32,500 nt of DNA from Glandiceps talaboti (GCF_964340395.1 NC_135561.1:22093486-22125985), one strand, 5' to 3'; shown: positions 1 through 11,994, counted from the first letter of the stretch. Program-made: numbers and translations. Notes: generated by a model from the letters alone, not told the origin.

Positions 1-199
1 CTTCGGCCCTGCATGCATAGAAACTACAATTATATATATTTTTGCAAGGAAAGTCTGAAATAATTATATCACTAAATTGTCAACTGGTTGATAGTAACTG
101 TAGTGTGTATATGTGTGTTGTATCTTCAATCTCACTTCATGCCATCAGTACAAGGCCGAACTGTAGACCACAATAATAGTAGCTACTACAGTCTGGTTT

Positions 200-450
200 A
201 ATAGGGAACTTGCAAACATGCCATGTTGAATGTTGCATCATGGGAAATGTGATAATAAATACTACTCAAATAGTATTGCAAACAATAATGTTACATTGTT
301 TTTAACCACAAATGATCAATTCATAGTTGTCCTGACCATTGTGGGAGGTTTATTTTATGGTAGCTCCTGATTAGGTATTACGATAACCACAGATAATCCC
401 ATAGTCCTTTGCATCTGAGCATGCTCAGTCTGGATTGCAAGTTCCCTATT
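200..450. mobile_element. MITE-like element with terminal inverted repeats
   Basis: AATAGGGAACTTGCAA at 200-215 is matched in inverse by TTGCAAGTTCCCTATT at 435-450. CATGC follows the inner side of both ends. The size (about 250 bp), AT-rich noncoding interior and clean termini fit a small nonautonomous DNA transposon. No second copy in the window. Confidence 0.5.
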
Positions 451-644
451 CCAATGTTCAATTTCAATCAAACCATATAGAATAGAGACGTGTCATTAGT
501 TATTTCTACACCCCCACCCCCACCCCCATATATATCATATCCACATGCCAGGTTTTTCATCGTGACTTAGACTGGACAGCTAGCGATGGATCTATTATAA
601 GAGATCCATGGTCTCTGGAACATTCTGGAGGTTTTTGACTCTAA

Positions 645-1068
645 AGGCAATTTTTAGGTTATTCAGGCAATAATTTTCAAGCTTTACAAGAGAGCACAAT
701 CAAGTATCAGAAACTTTATATTCTATATTTTAAAAAGTTAAATGATGATCGGCACAGTTATAGAACAAGAGCGAGTGAACTGTCATATACCCCATGTGTA
801 GTTCCAAGAGTCAGTGGTATGGGTAAGAGTTCATTCACCTACACAGACATTGGTCTTTGGAATAGTCTCCCACTCTCAGTGAAACAATCTCATACCAAAA
901 AAATATTTATAAAAGCCATGTCAAATATTTTCTATATTGGTAACATCTTAACCCTTCCTCTCTTTAATTGTGGTTCTAGTCAATATGTATTTTATCATCC
1001 TAATTGGTTTTCTATCATGTCTATTGTAATACATTTTACTTTATTTACCATTGTTGCCATGGCGTCTT
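645..1068 (+). mobile_element. Non-LTR retrotransposon (LINE) 3' end, degraded
   Basis: An open frame from 645 encodes YILYFKKLNDDRHSYRTR, then VVPRVSGMGKSSFTYTDIGL and WNSLPLSV. This is the typical far C-terminus of LINE ORF2 (pattern NTR...P....YG.RSF.Y....LWNSLP). Only the last about 100 residues plus some tail are present and no reverse transcriptase core is visible, so it is a 5'-truncated copy. The clade cannot be fixed. An 83-codon part begins with ATG at 819, but I do not read it as a gene. Confidence 0.6.
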
Positions 1069-2689
1069 GACGACTATACTACATTGTAAAAGTAATTTTT
1101 AAATACTTTTGTGTGCTATCCTCTGTGATTTTTTATACCTTGTATTTTAATATGTGTCTGGATCCAATAAATTAGTACCTAATCAAATCACATCCAATCA
1201 ATTTAATTGTGAATATCTCTATCGTTGTAAAGACCCTGGTCGCATTGCATGGACTTATAAGCTTCATTGAAACGAACAAGAAGCGTCGAGATCTCATCAT
1301 GGCTTTTAGACGGTAACGAAAAAAGTGTTAAACACTTATTGAAACTTCGTGAAAAAGCCCGCTGAGGTGTGAAACTAATCACATCCCAGCCCGGTTTTTT
1401 TATTTGCTGCTGTCAAAGAAATTGTTTAAGATCAATAAAAGGTATTACTGCCACGATTATGCATATCATAGAATTAAGCCATCCCCCATCTACCGTCCCG
1501 AAACAACCCCAGGGACAATTACAAATGCCATCGATGTCGTAATTAAAAGTAACAGTTTAGACCTAGACCCTACACGTTTCGTGTAGAATGTATGGTTTGG
1601 CGCTTTGCTGACATGCCAGATTCGCCTGTAAAATGCCATCGTTGGGGGCGCTCCACATATTCCATGAGAATTACTGTGTTTTGTTGTTTATTGCCACACT
1701 TTCCGTAGTCTGTGATGTGCTTCATCCTCATAGTTAATTGTTATTTCGGTCGGAAGGACAAGATGAATTTCCTGACACATTTTAACATGTAAAGAAGACA
1801 ATTCTTACATACTTCCATTTTTAATAGACCCCACCTACTTGGAATTAATTATATATAATATTTTGATTTATGCCTAAATGGCTTAGGCCAGAAACAAATA
1901 TAAAAAGCTCTTCAACGGGCAACCTAGCCCATCACATTGGTAGGTAGGTCGATTTTTTTTACTCTTTTTTTTTTACAATGACTGAACAAGGGTGTAAAAA
2001 CAAGTTATGTATAATGATGGTAAAACAGTTAACAAGTTGAGTTTACATAGTATTTATTTATTTATTCAGTCATTTTGATTTTATCCCTTTGGAATTTGCT
2101 ATGTATGATAAGTGATTTCTTACCATGAATTCTACAGTTAGGAAATGTACACAACATATGGTTAAATACATTTGTAGCTTCTCTCCCCTCTCCCCTAAAT
2201 AATCTAAGGCCCGCCAAATGAAACTCTTGAATTATTGTATCCATCCCTCTGTCACCTACTGTAACACTACAGTACACTGGAGCCATAAAATTATATGGTG
2301 TAATGATGCATTAAAATAACAATGATAAATAGTCCAAACAAGATTACTTTCCAAAGGATGTGGATTTCACATGCATAAGGAGATGTCTGATAATGAGCTC
2401 TAACCTATACAGGGAGGTACTCAGCCAGCAGATCTTCCCACTTTGATCTTAATTTGGGGGAAAGACATTATCACCATGATTGCTACTTGTTGAGATTCAA
2501 TGACAACACTTTTTTGAAAATATGATCATGTAGGAGGCCATTTAGAGGCATAAAATATCAAACCGTATACATAATTTAAAGTTATTAGAATACTTGAATA
2601 TGGTCTTAAAATACCAGTATTGAAACAATTTTACTGTGCAGTACACATTATGTGGCTACCAAGTGTATTTTGTTGTGGCAAAGCTGCCA
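1069..2689. other. Intergenic, no gene recognised
   Basis: AT-rich unique sequence. Short frames at 1404-1586 (+) and 2062-2286 (-) show no domain or splice context. TATTTATTTATTTATT at about 2050 is a small microsatellite. Confidence 0.6.
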
Positions 2690-3300
2690 CATTCATACAT
2701 CCACACATTTTGCCACATTCATACATCCACACATTTTGCCACATTCACCCATTCACATTTTACTACATTCATACATCCACACATTTTACTACATTTATAC
2801 ATCCACGCATTTTACCACATTTATACATCCACACATTTTGCCACATTCACACATTCACATTTTACTACAGTCATACATCCACACATTTTACCACATTCAT
2901 ACATCCACACATTTTACCACATTTATACATCCACACATTTTACCACATTTATACATCCACACATTTTACCACATTTATACATCCACACATTTTACCACAT
3001 TCATACATCCACACATTTTACCACATTTATACATCCACACATTTTACCACATTCATACATGCACACATTTTACCACATTTATACATCCACACATTTTACC
3101 ACATTCATACATCCACACATTTTACCACATTCATACATCCACACATTTTACTACATTCATACATCCACACATTTTACCACATTCATACATCCACACATTT
3201 TGCCACATTTATACATCCACACATTTTACCACATTCATACATCCACACATTTTACCACATTCATACATCCACACATTTTGCCACTCACACAGCCATACAT
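2690..3300. repeat. 26-bp minisatellite, about 23 copies
   Basis: Unit ACATTCATACATCCACACATTTTACC-like, phased exactly every 26 bp (for example ACATCC at 3005 and 3031). Variants are TTATAC for TCATAC and TGCC/TACT for TACC. Because 26 is not a multiple of three and the unit lacks stops, all three + frames are open for about 230 codons. These are not genes. Confidence 0.95.
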
Positions 3301-3452
3301 TTTGCCTTATAAGGCAAATAAAAGATGAAAATATTGGAAGCAGAAGCAAGTAAAAATAAAATTAAACAATGTTATCATGATTTATTAACAGCCCATCCTT
3401 GGACAAAAACTACTAATTCACAAAGGTATATGCACACTCCTTAAAGAAATCT

Positions 3453-3700
3453 TCTCTGGTTGGCACCGAAGATTTGTAGACTCTGGTTGGCAGTGTAGAT
3501 TTGAAGACTTTGGTTGGCAGTGTAGATTTGAAGACTTTGGTTGGCAGTGTAGATTTGAATACTCTGGTTGGCACCAAAGATTTGTAGACTCTGGTTGGCA
3601 GTGTAGATTTGAATACTGTCTGGTTTTCAGTGTAGATTTGAAGACGCTGTGGTCAGCAGTGTAGATTTAAAGATGCTATGGTGGCAGTGGAGATTTGAAA
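3453..3700. repeat. 27-bp minisatellite, about 9 degenerate copies
   Basis: Unit core TTGGCAGTGTAGATTTGAA with GACTCTGG or GACTTTGG ahead of it. Copies near the 3' end are diverged (GTCAGCAGTG, GGTGGCAGTGG). No coding potential. Confidence 0.9.
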
Positions 3701-3808
3701 AGTTGAAACTATCTCTTCAACATGTATTGATACATTTGTACAACTCTTATGTTTTCAGTCCGAAGGTGATCTTAGTCCAACTTGGTGAAATTCTGAAGAG
3801 AGTTTAAC

Positions 3809-4402
3809 ATGGTCTGGTAGTCTAGATATGTGTTATAGTGGTCTGGTAGTCAAGATATGTGTTATAGTGGTCTGGTAGTCTAGATATGTGTTATAGTGGT
3901 CTGGTAGTCTAGATATGTGTGATAGTGGTCTGGTAGTCTAGATATGTGTGATAGTGGTCTGGTAGTCTAGATATGTGTTATAGTGGTCTGGTAGTCTAGA
4001 TATGTGTGATAGTGGTCTGGTAGTCTAGATATGTGTGATAGTGGTCTGGTAGTCTAGATATGTGTGATAGTGGTCTGGTAGTCTAGATATGTGTTATAGT
4101 GGTCTGGTAGTCTAGATATGTGTGATAGTGGTCTGGTAGTCTAGATATGTGTGATAGTGGTCTGGTAGTCTAGATATGTGTGATAGTGGTCTGGTAGTCT
4201 AGATGTTATAGACTGGTAGTCTAGATATGTGTTATAGTGGTCTGGTAGTCAAGATATGTGTTATAGTGGTCTGGTAGTCTAGATATGTGTTATAGTGGTC
4301 TGGTAGTCTAAATATGTGTTATAGTGGTCTGGTAGTCTAGATATGTGTGATAGTGGTCTGGTAGTCTAGATATGTTATAGACTGGTAGTCTAGATATGTG
4401 AC
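3809..4402. repeat. 29-bp minisatellite, about 20 copies
   Basis: Unit core GGTCTGGTAGTCTAGATATG, then TGTGATAGT or TGTTATAGT. Two copies have an internal deletion (near 4203 and 4372) and end in GTTATAGACTGGTAG. Two copies read TCAAGATATG. Homogeneous, so recently turned over. Confidence 0.95.
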
Positions 4403-4654
4403 TATCACATACATTCTAGATAATGCAAAGCTATTAATCCTATGTCATATAAATAAGAACCACTTTGGAATAGATGCATTTATCATCCTACCCGTAGTCT
4501 TATCACGTGTTCAAAATCTAACAATGCCTTTTAATAATTCCTACACTTTAATAATGGTGATTTTATTTCTATGGGTACATGTATTTTAATTCCCACCTAC
4601 AATCCTATGTGCTTTTAAAATGAACACTGAATGATAAACTTGTGCAACATATAA

Positions 4655-5070
4655 AGGTGACCATATTTTTTTTGGTTTCTCATTACCTGACCAACCCAAA
4701 TTTTCAGCTCTGACATAAATTTTTTTTATTTTCAACCGCCCTTGATATTTTATGGAACAGCACTTTCTCTGGCAAGAATAAACAAGAGTTTGGACTATCG
4801 ACATCATCCACAGTCATGGCAGCAGCGAACAGAGCATTTCTTTCATGATGGTAGTTATTCAAGTAGATGGGCTGAGAACATGCCAATAGTGGAGAGAAGC
4901 TGGGAAAGGGTTTGTTACCAGGAAAAAGAAAACAGGGAGGAGGAAAAGGAGATGCAGAGAAACCTGAAGATTTTTTTTTTATTTTTTGACTTTTTTTTTT
5001 ATATTGACCGACCGACTCATAGTTGCTATGAAAAAGTAATGAAAAACATATTTAAAAAATAGGGTCACCC
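4655..5070. mobile_element. MITE-like element ending in GGTGACC / GGTCACC
   Basis: The left end AAGGTGACCATATTTTTTTT is mirrored by AAAAAATAGGGTCACCCT at 5053-5070, and TTTC..ATTAC also recurs inverted next to each end. The 416-bp interior has poly-T tracts. The 106-codon + frame at 4742-5062 lies wholly inside and ends in low-complexity Lys/Phe, so I do not call it a gene. Confidence 0.4.
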
Positions 5071-6564
5071 TAAATTTGATACATTACTAAAGTAATTTTG
5101 TTTCTCTCTACAAAATGTCGTACTATCAGATCAGTGCATTGTTACGCACAACTTCAGTTTGTTTTCAATGTGTCACTAGCATATCAGTCTGTATACAAAG
5201 GAAGTTAATCTACTATCAGCAATACAGCAATGCCACAACACATTGGATACAATTCATTACTCATGCTAACTTTTGGAAAGTAACATGAATATTTGTTTCA
5301 GTTCTGCTAACTCAACTCCACTGAAACAAACTGGTGGAATTTTCATGTCATCAAAGTTTAGGTGAGGTGAAGGCCCCATTTAAATTGAAGGCTGACTGGT
5401 TCATGTACTTGTACTTGTTTGTATGTCCAGCATTATCCAAATAATTTGTTACTTGAATGTGTCACTGTCTAGAGTCAACTTTTTTTACCCAACTTGTACG
5501 TACTCTCTACAAATAAATGCCCCCCCCCCCATCCAAGGAGAAAGAGGACTAGACAATATTATGACTTGAATGGCTAAATCTATGTCAATACATCATAACA
5601 GTTTCAGTAATGTATCAATATGTTGCAGTACATTTATCAAAGCTTAACAAACCATGTAATTTCTAAATACACTGCTAATTGAAAACAATGTAATTGCTAC
5701 ATACAATCCTAACTGGCATGATTCTTTGGATATATCTACCTATTTACTTACCCAAAACTTTGAAATCAAAGTCTGTCATCTCACCCCTTTTCAATATATC
5801 ACTGTCTTTTTATTTACAGGTATTTTCTGACTTTTATCTGTACATGTGCCACTATGAGACATATGAACAGTCTATGAGTTGAGGTACAAATATGTAGCAT
5901 GTTTTTTTTACACAATAAACTTTTATAAATTTCTTTGGCAGTGTTTAGATTTTAGTGTGTGTTAGAATTATGTAAAGCATATAAAATACATGTAGAAGTG
6001 AAAGATGATATTGTCTGGCTAATTCTCATAGCCCACTGAAGTCTATGGACAATAAACTAAACAAAAGTGTCAGTATATGGTATATATATGAATGCTTCTA
6101 AACTTCTATCAAATTATGGGTATCTACATAAAGTTCTTCCATCGGTCACAGTCCCTCTATGACAGAGGGGTGCTATGCACAGGTTTGTTTCTCTCCAACT
6201 AATCATTCTTTACAAGTTTGGATCATTTGACATGGACCAGGACAGCAACACTTCATTGGGTTACTGATAGTTACCTGTTCATTGGGTTGTTACAGTTGAC
6301 AGTTACATGTTCATTTTGTTTGCTATAGTTACTGACAGCTGTATGTTCATCTGGGTTGTTCTATAGTTACATCACTGTCCATACAGACAGCTATATGTTG
6401 ATAATAACTATGTCTGCAGTCCACCCACCAGAAGTCTGAAGACAAATACAATTCATCAACATGCAAATCTTGTTACACAAACATCTGGTAATCACTTTAT
6501 AGACTGTTGATGTGGTACACACACATACACCAATCACTAACTGTAGGGGTGTAACAAACCACAT
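5071..6564. other. Intergenic, 3' of the zinc-finger gene
   Basis: No gene seen. A C10 run is at about 5520. Diverged repeats of GTTACATGTTCATTTGGGTTG-like text occur at about 6250-6400. TTTTTATTT near 5806 contains an inverted AATAAA that could serve the - strand gene, but it is about 750 bp past its stop codon. Confidence 0.5.
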
Positions 6565-6878
6565 TCAGTACTCCATGGAATTGTGTCGTTTCCTTTTCTT
6601 ATGTGGAGAGCCTAGGTTTGGTCGACTCCATTGTCTGTCAGTTTTTGGACATGTGACACAATGTTCTTCCATATGTTTGGACTTTTTTTCATGGGGAGAA
6701 GTGACGAGTAGAACTGGCAACAAGTTGTCAAACTCTGTGAATGAGTTTTGGTAAAGAATGAGAGCTGCCTGGATGGAGAGGACACGGTCATGATTTTTAG
6801 CACCGTCAAATAAATCCCAATAGATGCTGTGTTCCCACAAATGCTTAGTAAAGCAGACTTTACTCTTGTACAGCTTAC
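6565..6878 (-). CDS. Zinc-finger gene exon 2 (His pair, helix, basic tail)
   Basis: Starts after a pyrimidine-poor acceptor TTTACATTACAG and encodes KLYKSKVCFTKHLWEHSIYW, the QAALILY helix and a C-terminal GSPHKKRKRHNSMEY before the stop. An antisense 80-codon frame at 6512-6754 is a shadow of this exon. Confidence 0.78.
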
Positions 6879-7692
6879 CTGTAATGTAAACATAGATTAG
6901 GTTGTCATTCTCTGCAAACAACAATACTTCCCGCCAAAACCCTTTAATCTACTAGACAGCGGATGACCAACATTTAACATAACAAATAAATAAATAAATA
7001 AAGCGTAATAATAACGAAAAACCCAACTAGTAATTTTAACAGGAATGGTTTTCAAACAATGTCGCCACGTTCTTTACCCAAAGAGAATTTTACAACTTGT
7101 CCAAATATAAACCAATGTTCACGAAGACGTACATACAACTGACAAGCACCATATTTAAATAGCCATCTCATGAATAATGCACGTCACAGTGTGATGGCAT
7201 AATCAAGTGTCATACTCTTTATAAACTTCTAACACGACTGATTTATTTTCAAAAAATCCTATTATCGTCCATATCCACCATTAATACGTGTATGTACGGC
7301 TAAAACCACTAAACACAGCATCTGAAGCAAGTAATCTGACCGTTCATGTACACAGTTGGGGGTAATATTAAAGTAGGGCTCTCCTCGACGATCGGCTTTG
7401 ACTAAATGTACACATTTGAGGTGTGTAGGTCATCATATTAGAATGTAATGTTGTATTTCGATAGTCAATATCTTAAAACATATTGTTACTCACCACAAAT
7501 ACAACAATTAATACCCCCTTCGCAACAATCATACTCTTTTAAAACTTCGATAATGCCTTTCAATTCCAACGTCTTCTGGGGGGCGATACCATTGCTGGAG
7601 TCAGTATACTTCTGTGGTTCGTTGCGTGTCCTCTTTGGACGGACGACACAGTCTCCGTTTTCCGTATAACTAGTTTCCACTTCTGACATCAT
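6565..7692 (-). CDS. Two-exon C2H2 zinc-finger protein, 170 residues
   Basis: Exon 1 is 7692 to 7494 and exon 2 is 6878 to 6565, joined across a GT-AG intron (TTTGTG|GTGAGT to ACATTACAG|GTAAGC; phase 1). The join creates a perfect C2H2 finger, CCICGKLYKSKVCFTKHLWEH in outline: C-x2-C-x12-H-x3-H, with the Cys pair in exon 1 and the His pair in exon 2. After the finger comes SIYWDLFDGAKNHDRVL and an Ala/Ile/Leu helix (SIQAALILY), a HLWEH..W..K..RV..QAA pattern that recalls a zinc-finger family I know from fungal proteomes; I cannot name the animal orthologue. The N-terminus is polar with PKRTR and the C-terminus has HKKRKR, both NLS-like. A second Met follows directly at 7689. Nuclear, nucleic-acid-binding is an inference from the finger. 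Confidence 0.8.
7494..7692 (-). CDS. Zinc-finger gene exon 1 (N-terminus and Cys pair)
   Basis: 66 codons plus one base. Begins MMSEVETSYTENGDC and ends GGINCCIC with a split Gly codon at the GTGAGT donor. The frame ends four bases into the intron if unspliced, as expected for a real exon boundary. Confidence 0.78.
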
Positions 7693-7960
7693 GATTCGTA
7701 CTCTTGAGAAGTCTTAGTATATCGATACGCACTCTTGATAAATATACACAAGAATCTCAAACATCAGGTTGATGTTTTTGAACTTTCAGTCAGGCGAATT
7801 CAAGACGAGCCACGAGGTTTGTACGTATTCATTTATCAATGTTTCTCATCGACATATCAACAATACGACGTTTTCATTGGCTGTCTGTACCCGCGACAAT
7901 GACGTTTTAGTTAGCATTGTGGAATCAACCAATCGCATTGGATGTGTTTGATTACTTCCG
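7693..7960 (-). promoter_or_regulatory. Likely promoter of the zinc-finger gene with CCAAT boxes
   Basis: Upstream of the - strand start codon. Inverted CCAAT (ATTGG on +) occurs at 7876-7880 and 7937-7941, with a + strand CCAAT at 7929-7933. The region is richer in CG dinucleotides than its surroundings. Paired CCAAT boxes 180-250 bp above a start codon fit an NF-Y type promoter; this is inference. Confidence 0.4.
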
Positions 7961-9639
7961 ACGTTTATGCTGATCCTTTAGCGCTGAAAACACCGACTAA
8001 GAATATTCAGAAAGTATACCTAAATAGACTGTAGTTTTCAAAAGGGGCCTATAACTTGTTGTGTAATCGACAAAGAAATTTGTGACTCTGAGAGACAGTT
8101 TGTTGATGCATCATAAAACGAGTGACAGAAACTTTTCTCGCAACTTTTAATGCTGTATTGGATGCGTGGTGAGACTGGGCCTCCCCGGTTGAGTAAATTT
8201 GCATGTCAATAGACATACCTTTGCCTACGAAAATAAAGTCCAAATACCTTTGATATTGTCCCATTCAAAAGACGTCAATTGTGCATTGAAAGCCTTTTTA
8301 TCCTCCAACGTTTGTAAATCTGCATTGTACCGTGCAATGTGGTAAGAAATACCTCCCGTGAGCCCCTAAAGTTTCCCGCCAAATTCTGACCCGCATTCTT
8401 TATGAGGTGTCAGATAACCTAATCGGTTGACACATTCCTTGGTTTCCGACTACTCACCACAACTGTTCACATGACTGTACATTGACCCTGAAACAACCTA
8501 ATACGTAACACTATAGTAGTAACTTTACATGTACATGTACATGCCTATAAACTAGATTAGAGAATTGGCTGTCTTCAAATCTAGATGTGAAACTTCAAAG
8601 ACAACGACTAATCTCCTCACTCTATATTGACGCTGTTAAAATAGAATGGACCCCTTGGTTTCGATACGAGGGATGAATTATAGAAAGGAAAATCGTTGCA
8701 ACATTATTTTCGAGGGATGCTTTAATTTGAATATGTCGTCGTCCCCCCCCCCCCCCCGTCTTAGACGTTTTAGATGTCTTGCATATATGGGCCCTCAAAA
8801 AGTTCAACTTCAAGGTGTGGTTTGATTGTATACGCATAAGTTTCCCAAGTTAATAGAGACTGAAAAGCCTAGTATCCGATTTTTTCCTGTATATTTCCTG
8901 TATATAAACTCTAAGGGAGCGAACAACATCTACTGCATGCGGAGGGTCAGGCCTGTGGAGCGGTAGTCTAGATCCTGAAGGACCGTAACTTCACACTTAT
9001 AAGTGGAGACTAGTAGTAGTAGAGCTGATGAGAAAACATTTCGGTCAAAATAAAAAAAAATCACTGCCCCCTCCGCGGCCCCTAGCCCTCCCAATAATGC
9101 CATACCCCTCCCCTCGAAATCAACCCAAAAATCTTCATGTATCCCCCCCCCCCAACGTCATATTTTAGTGTAATAGTAGTATATCATTTATCTGAACAGT
9201 GTAAAAAAAATACATATAGAAAATAAATTATGAAAAATAATAATATTGAATTAATGAAGTTTCCTAAGTTATTGACGATGAGTCATCATTAGAACTCACA
9301 CAATCATACATATATATATTCTCGTTCACAAAATTTTAAAATATTACATCCAACAGGTATCATCATAGATTTTGACAGGCGTTTACTTCTTGTTCTAGCT
9401 TCAATTAGGGCCATGGATTTCATCACCAATATCTTTTCATTACACAAATTGCATATATTTTAATATTCACTATTATACGGTACACCCCCCCCCCCCCCGC
9501 GCGAACTGCACATGCACAATACACTAAATTATATATTAAAAATAACATTGACAATCGCCTACAGATGTAGAGTCCATGCGACATATCTAAAAATAGATGT
9601 GGGTTTGTCAAGGAATCTTTATTTCGGAAGAGAGACATA
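7961..9639. other. Intergenic, no gene recognised
   Basis: Three short - strand frames (8049-8264, 8622-8837, 9423-9644) have no recognisable domains, and two cross poly-C tracts. C runs of 9-15 bases are at about 8743, 9143 and 9484. CATGTACATGTACATG occurs near 8528. Confidence 0.55.
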
Positions 9640-9826
9640 ATCACTATGACGATAGTCTTGCTGCTAGACGTTCGGGCTTTCTTTCGAAGCTATAACTATA
9701 AGCGAACGAAGTTCGCATGTGAGGGCTTGCTCGGATGTTCCATCCTCGATAGCGTTGTTCGGCTGTGTGTCGTATTTTATCGGAAGAACATCCGAGGGCT
9801 AGCTGATAGACTACTATGACGACTGC
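9640..9826. mobile_element. Short fold-back (MITE-like) element
   Basis: Ends are imperfect inverted repeats: CTATGACGATAGTCTTGCTG on the left against the complement of the GATAGACTACTATGACGACT region on the right. Inside, CTCGGATGTTC (9730-9740) pairs exactly with GAACATCCGAG (9786-9796). It is more GC-rich than its flanks. Confidence 0.45.
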
Positions 9827-9829
9827 TGA

Positions 9830-9891
9830 GGAGGTGAGTGTGGTATGTACAAGGTCAATGGGAGGTGAGTGTGGTATGTACAAGGTCAATG
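9830..9891. repeat. 31-bp tandem duplication, 2 copies
   Basis: GGAGGTGAGTGTGGTATGTA followed by CAAGGTCAATG occurs twice back to back without change. It abuts the fold-back element on its left. Confidence 0.9.
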
Positions 9892-10114
9892 GTTACTCCT
9901 AATATTTGATTTGGTTAAAAAAGGCACAAATCAAGAGGAAATTACTCCAAGGCCTCATTCGGGCAATTTTCAAAGCAGCCCCCCCCCTCCCCCCCCCCGC
10001 ACCCATATTTTTTGTGCCCCCACCCCGAGTAAATTCTTCTCGTTCTCATTGCTGTAGTAGGGTGGGATGTTTCCTACCGTGGCCCAGGGAAAAGGATGAA
10101 ATATCAAACCATTG

Positions 10115-10545
10115 AAAGCCATAGTATAGTATAGTGTATAGTATAGTATAGTATAGTATAGTATAGTATAGTATAGTATAGTATAGTATAGTATAGTATA
10201 GTATAGTATAGTATAGTACATGTGTATAGTATAGTATAGTATAGTATAGTATAGTATAGTATAGTATAGTATAGTATAGTATAGTATAGTATAGTATAGT
10301 ATAGTATAGTATAGTATAGTATAGTATAAGTATAGTATAGTATAGTATAGTATAGTATAGTATAGTATAGTATAGTATAGTATAGTATAGTATAGTATAG
10401 TATAGTATAGTATAGTATAGTGTAGTGTAGTGTAGTGTAGTGTAGTGTAGTGTAGAGTAGAGTAGAGTAGAGTAGAGTAGAGTAGAGTAGAGTAGAGTAG
10501 AGTAGAGTAGAGTAGAAGAGAGTAGAGTAGAAGAGAGTAGAATAG
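10115..10545. repeat. Compound pentanucleotide microsatellite: AGTAT to AGTGT to AGAGT
   Basis: About 60 AGTAT units (10115-10421) with two interruptions (10219-10226 and 10327-10332), then about 7 AGTGT units, then about 17 AGAGT units with AGAAGAG interruptions. The three sections form sharp homogeneous blocks. The 207-codon - strand frame across it (YYTIL repeats) is an artefact. Confidence 0.95.
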
Positions 10546-10628
10546 ATTTAAAATGAAATAATGTGAATAAATATTATCTAGAGTCAAAAACAATGTACAG
10601 AAACAACAAAAACAAAAATAACAGATAA

Positions 10629-10645
10629 TTATATATATACATATT

Positions 10646-10731
<86 letters not shown>
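10629..10731. repeat. (AT)n microsatellite
   Basis: About 40 uninterrupted AT units from 10650 after an imperfect AT-rich lead-in. Self-complementary, so it can extrude as a cruciform. Confidence 0.95.
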
Positions 10732-10732
<1 letters not shown>

Positions 10733-11075
10733 CTAAATTACAGTACTGAATTCGAATACTTGGATGTAATAATCCATGTATACCCAATCCCTAACTGAAC
10801 TCAGTGTTCATTATCAGCTGTCTCTTAGTTCATTTGTATTAGAATTAAATATATTGACATCGACAAATAAAGCTTTCAATTTCAGGCCCTTTTTGCTCCA
10901 CATACCCCTCCGTGTAAAGGTATTCAGAATGATTCCAGTGAGTGAACTTCACCAATCTACCGAAATGTTTAGGCTGTTGTCAGAATTTATGGAAGGAGGG
11001 GACTGGGGAGAAATTCGGGGGGGGGAGAGGCATAAACAAAATTGAACGTTCAAAGGGGGGCGTCTCTCTCTTCCC

Positions 11076-11092
11076 CCCCCCCCTCTCCCCCC

Positions 11093-11190
<98 letters not shown>
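11076..11190. repeat. Poly-C, (CT)n and (CA)n compound tract
   Basis: A C9 run and CCCC blocks, then CT repeats, a short CACACACACACA insert and about 30 more CT units. All pyrimidine on the + strand apart from the CA insert. Open frames here (poly-Leu/Ser, poly-Arg/Glu) are artefacts. Confidence 0.95.
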
Positions 11191-11191
<1 letters not shown>

Positions 11192-11828
11192 GTTTTGTTA
11201 TTTACATTAATTGCCTGTACTTATTAGCATTTTTAAAACTATAATTTCATATCATGATAGATATTATTAATTTTGTTCACGTATTTCAGTATGCAGTAGC
11301 CTTACACCACATACCACTTACAGTGACTGGCAGTTACGTGAATGAACATGTACATTTAAACAGAATCGGTTAGACATAAAATACAGGTACATTTACAATA
11401 TTCAATTTGGTAGTTCATACATATCTATGTACCCGGATATATTTTGCCACCGTAACGACAGATGCAGAAACGTGTATTTCACTTTGGTGACGGACTTCAA
11501 GTATATAGAGGCAAACAATCATTTACTATAGATTTGCTTGTCAAACCAGTATACTATCTTACTATCTTTAGACAATTGCAAAAAAAAGTAAATTTGCTAC
11601 TTTGACGTTCTTCAATGATAAATTGAACAAGTAAATCCACAGGCACTTGTTTCCGGAGATATGTTTCAGAATACAATAAAATATCAATAATATTAAAATA
11701 CTTGGCAAATATATATGTGTATGAAAGATCGCGTCCATACACACCGCGAAATATAAACTGTGTGATGTGGGTGGATCGTGGAAGTGGTGCATGTTCTATT
11801 ATGCTGTGGAAAGCATGGTATAGTAAAC
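11191..11828. other. Intergenic stretch between CT tract and LINE tail
   Basis: Unique AT-rich sequence. The apparent C-terminal extension of the LINE frame on the - strand (11554-11828) comes after the microsatellite and shows no LINE similarity, so it is probably host flank. Confidence 0.5.
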
Positions 11829-11993
11829 ACAATACAATACAATACAATACAATACAATACAATACAATACAATACAATACAATACAATACAATACAATAC
11901 AATACAATACAATACAATACAATACAATACAATACAATACAATACAATACAATACAATACAATACAATACAATACAATACAATACAATACGAT
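11829..11993. repeat. Pentanucleotide microsatellite (AATAC)n, about 33 copies
   Basis: Almost perfect AATAC repeats; the last unit varies as GATAC. On the - strand they read GTATT and directly follow the LINE coding frame, extending it as repeated YCIVL. It may be the microsatellite tail of the LINE. Confidence 0.95.
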
Positions 11994-11994
11994 A

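Noticed and set aside
2620-3353. Three + strand frames of about 230 codons (HTSTHFTTFIH repeats)
   Set aside because: A 26-bp repeat without stops opens all three frames equally; not evidence of coding.
4742-5062. 106-codon + frame (MIFYGTALSLARINK...)
   Set aside because: Lies between the inverted ends of a MITE-like element and finishes in poly-T-derived Phe and Lys; no domain.
11554-11828. C-terminal extension of the LINE frame past the microsatellite
   Set aside because: Reached only by reading through (GTATT)n; sequence after it has no LINE features.
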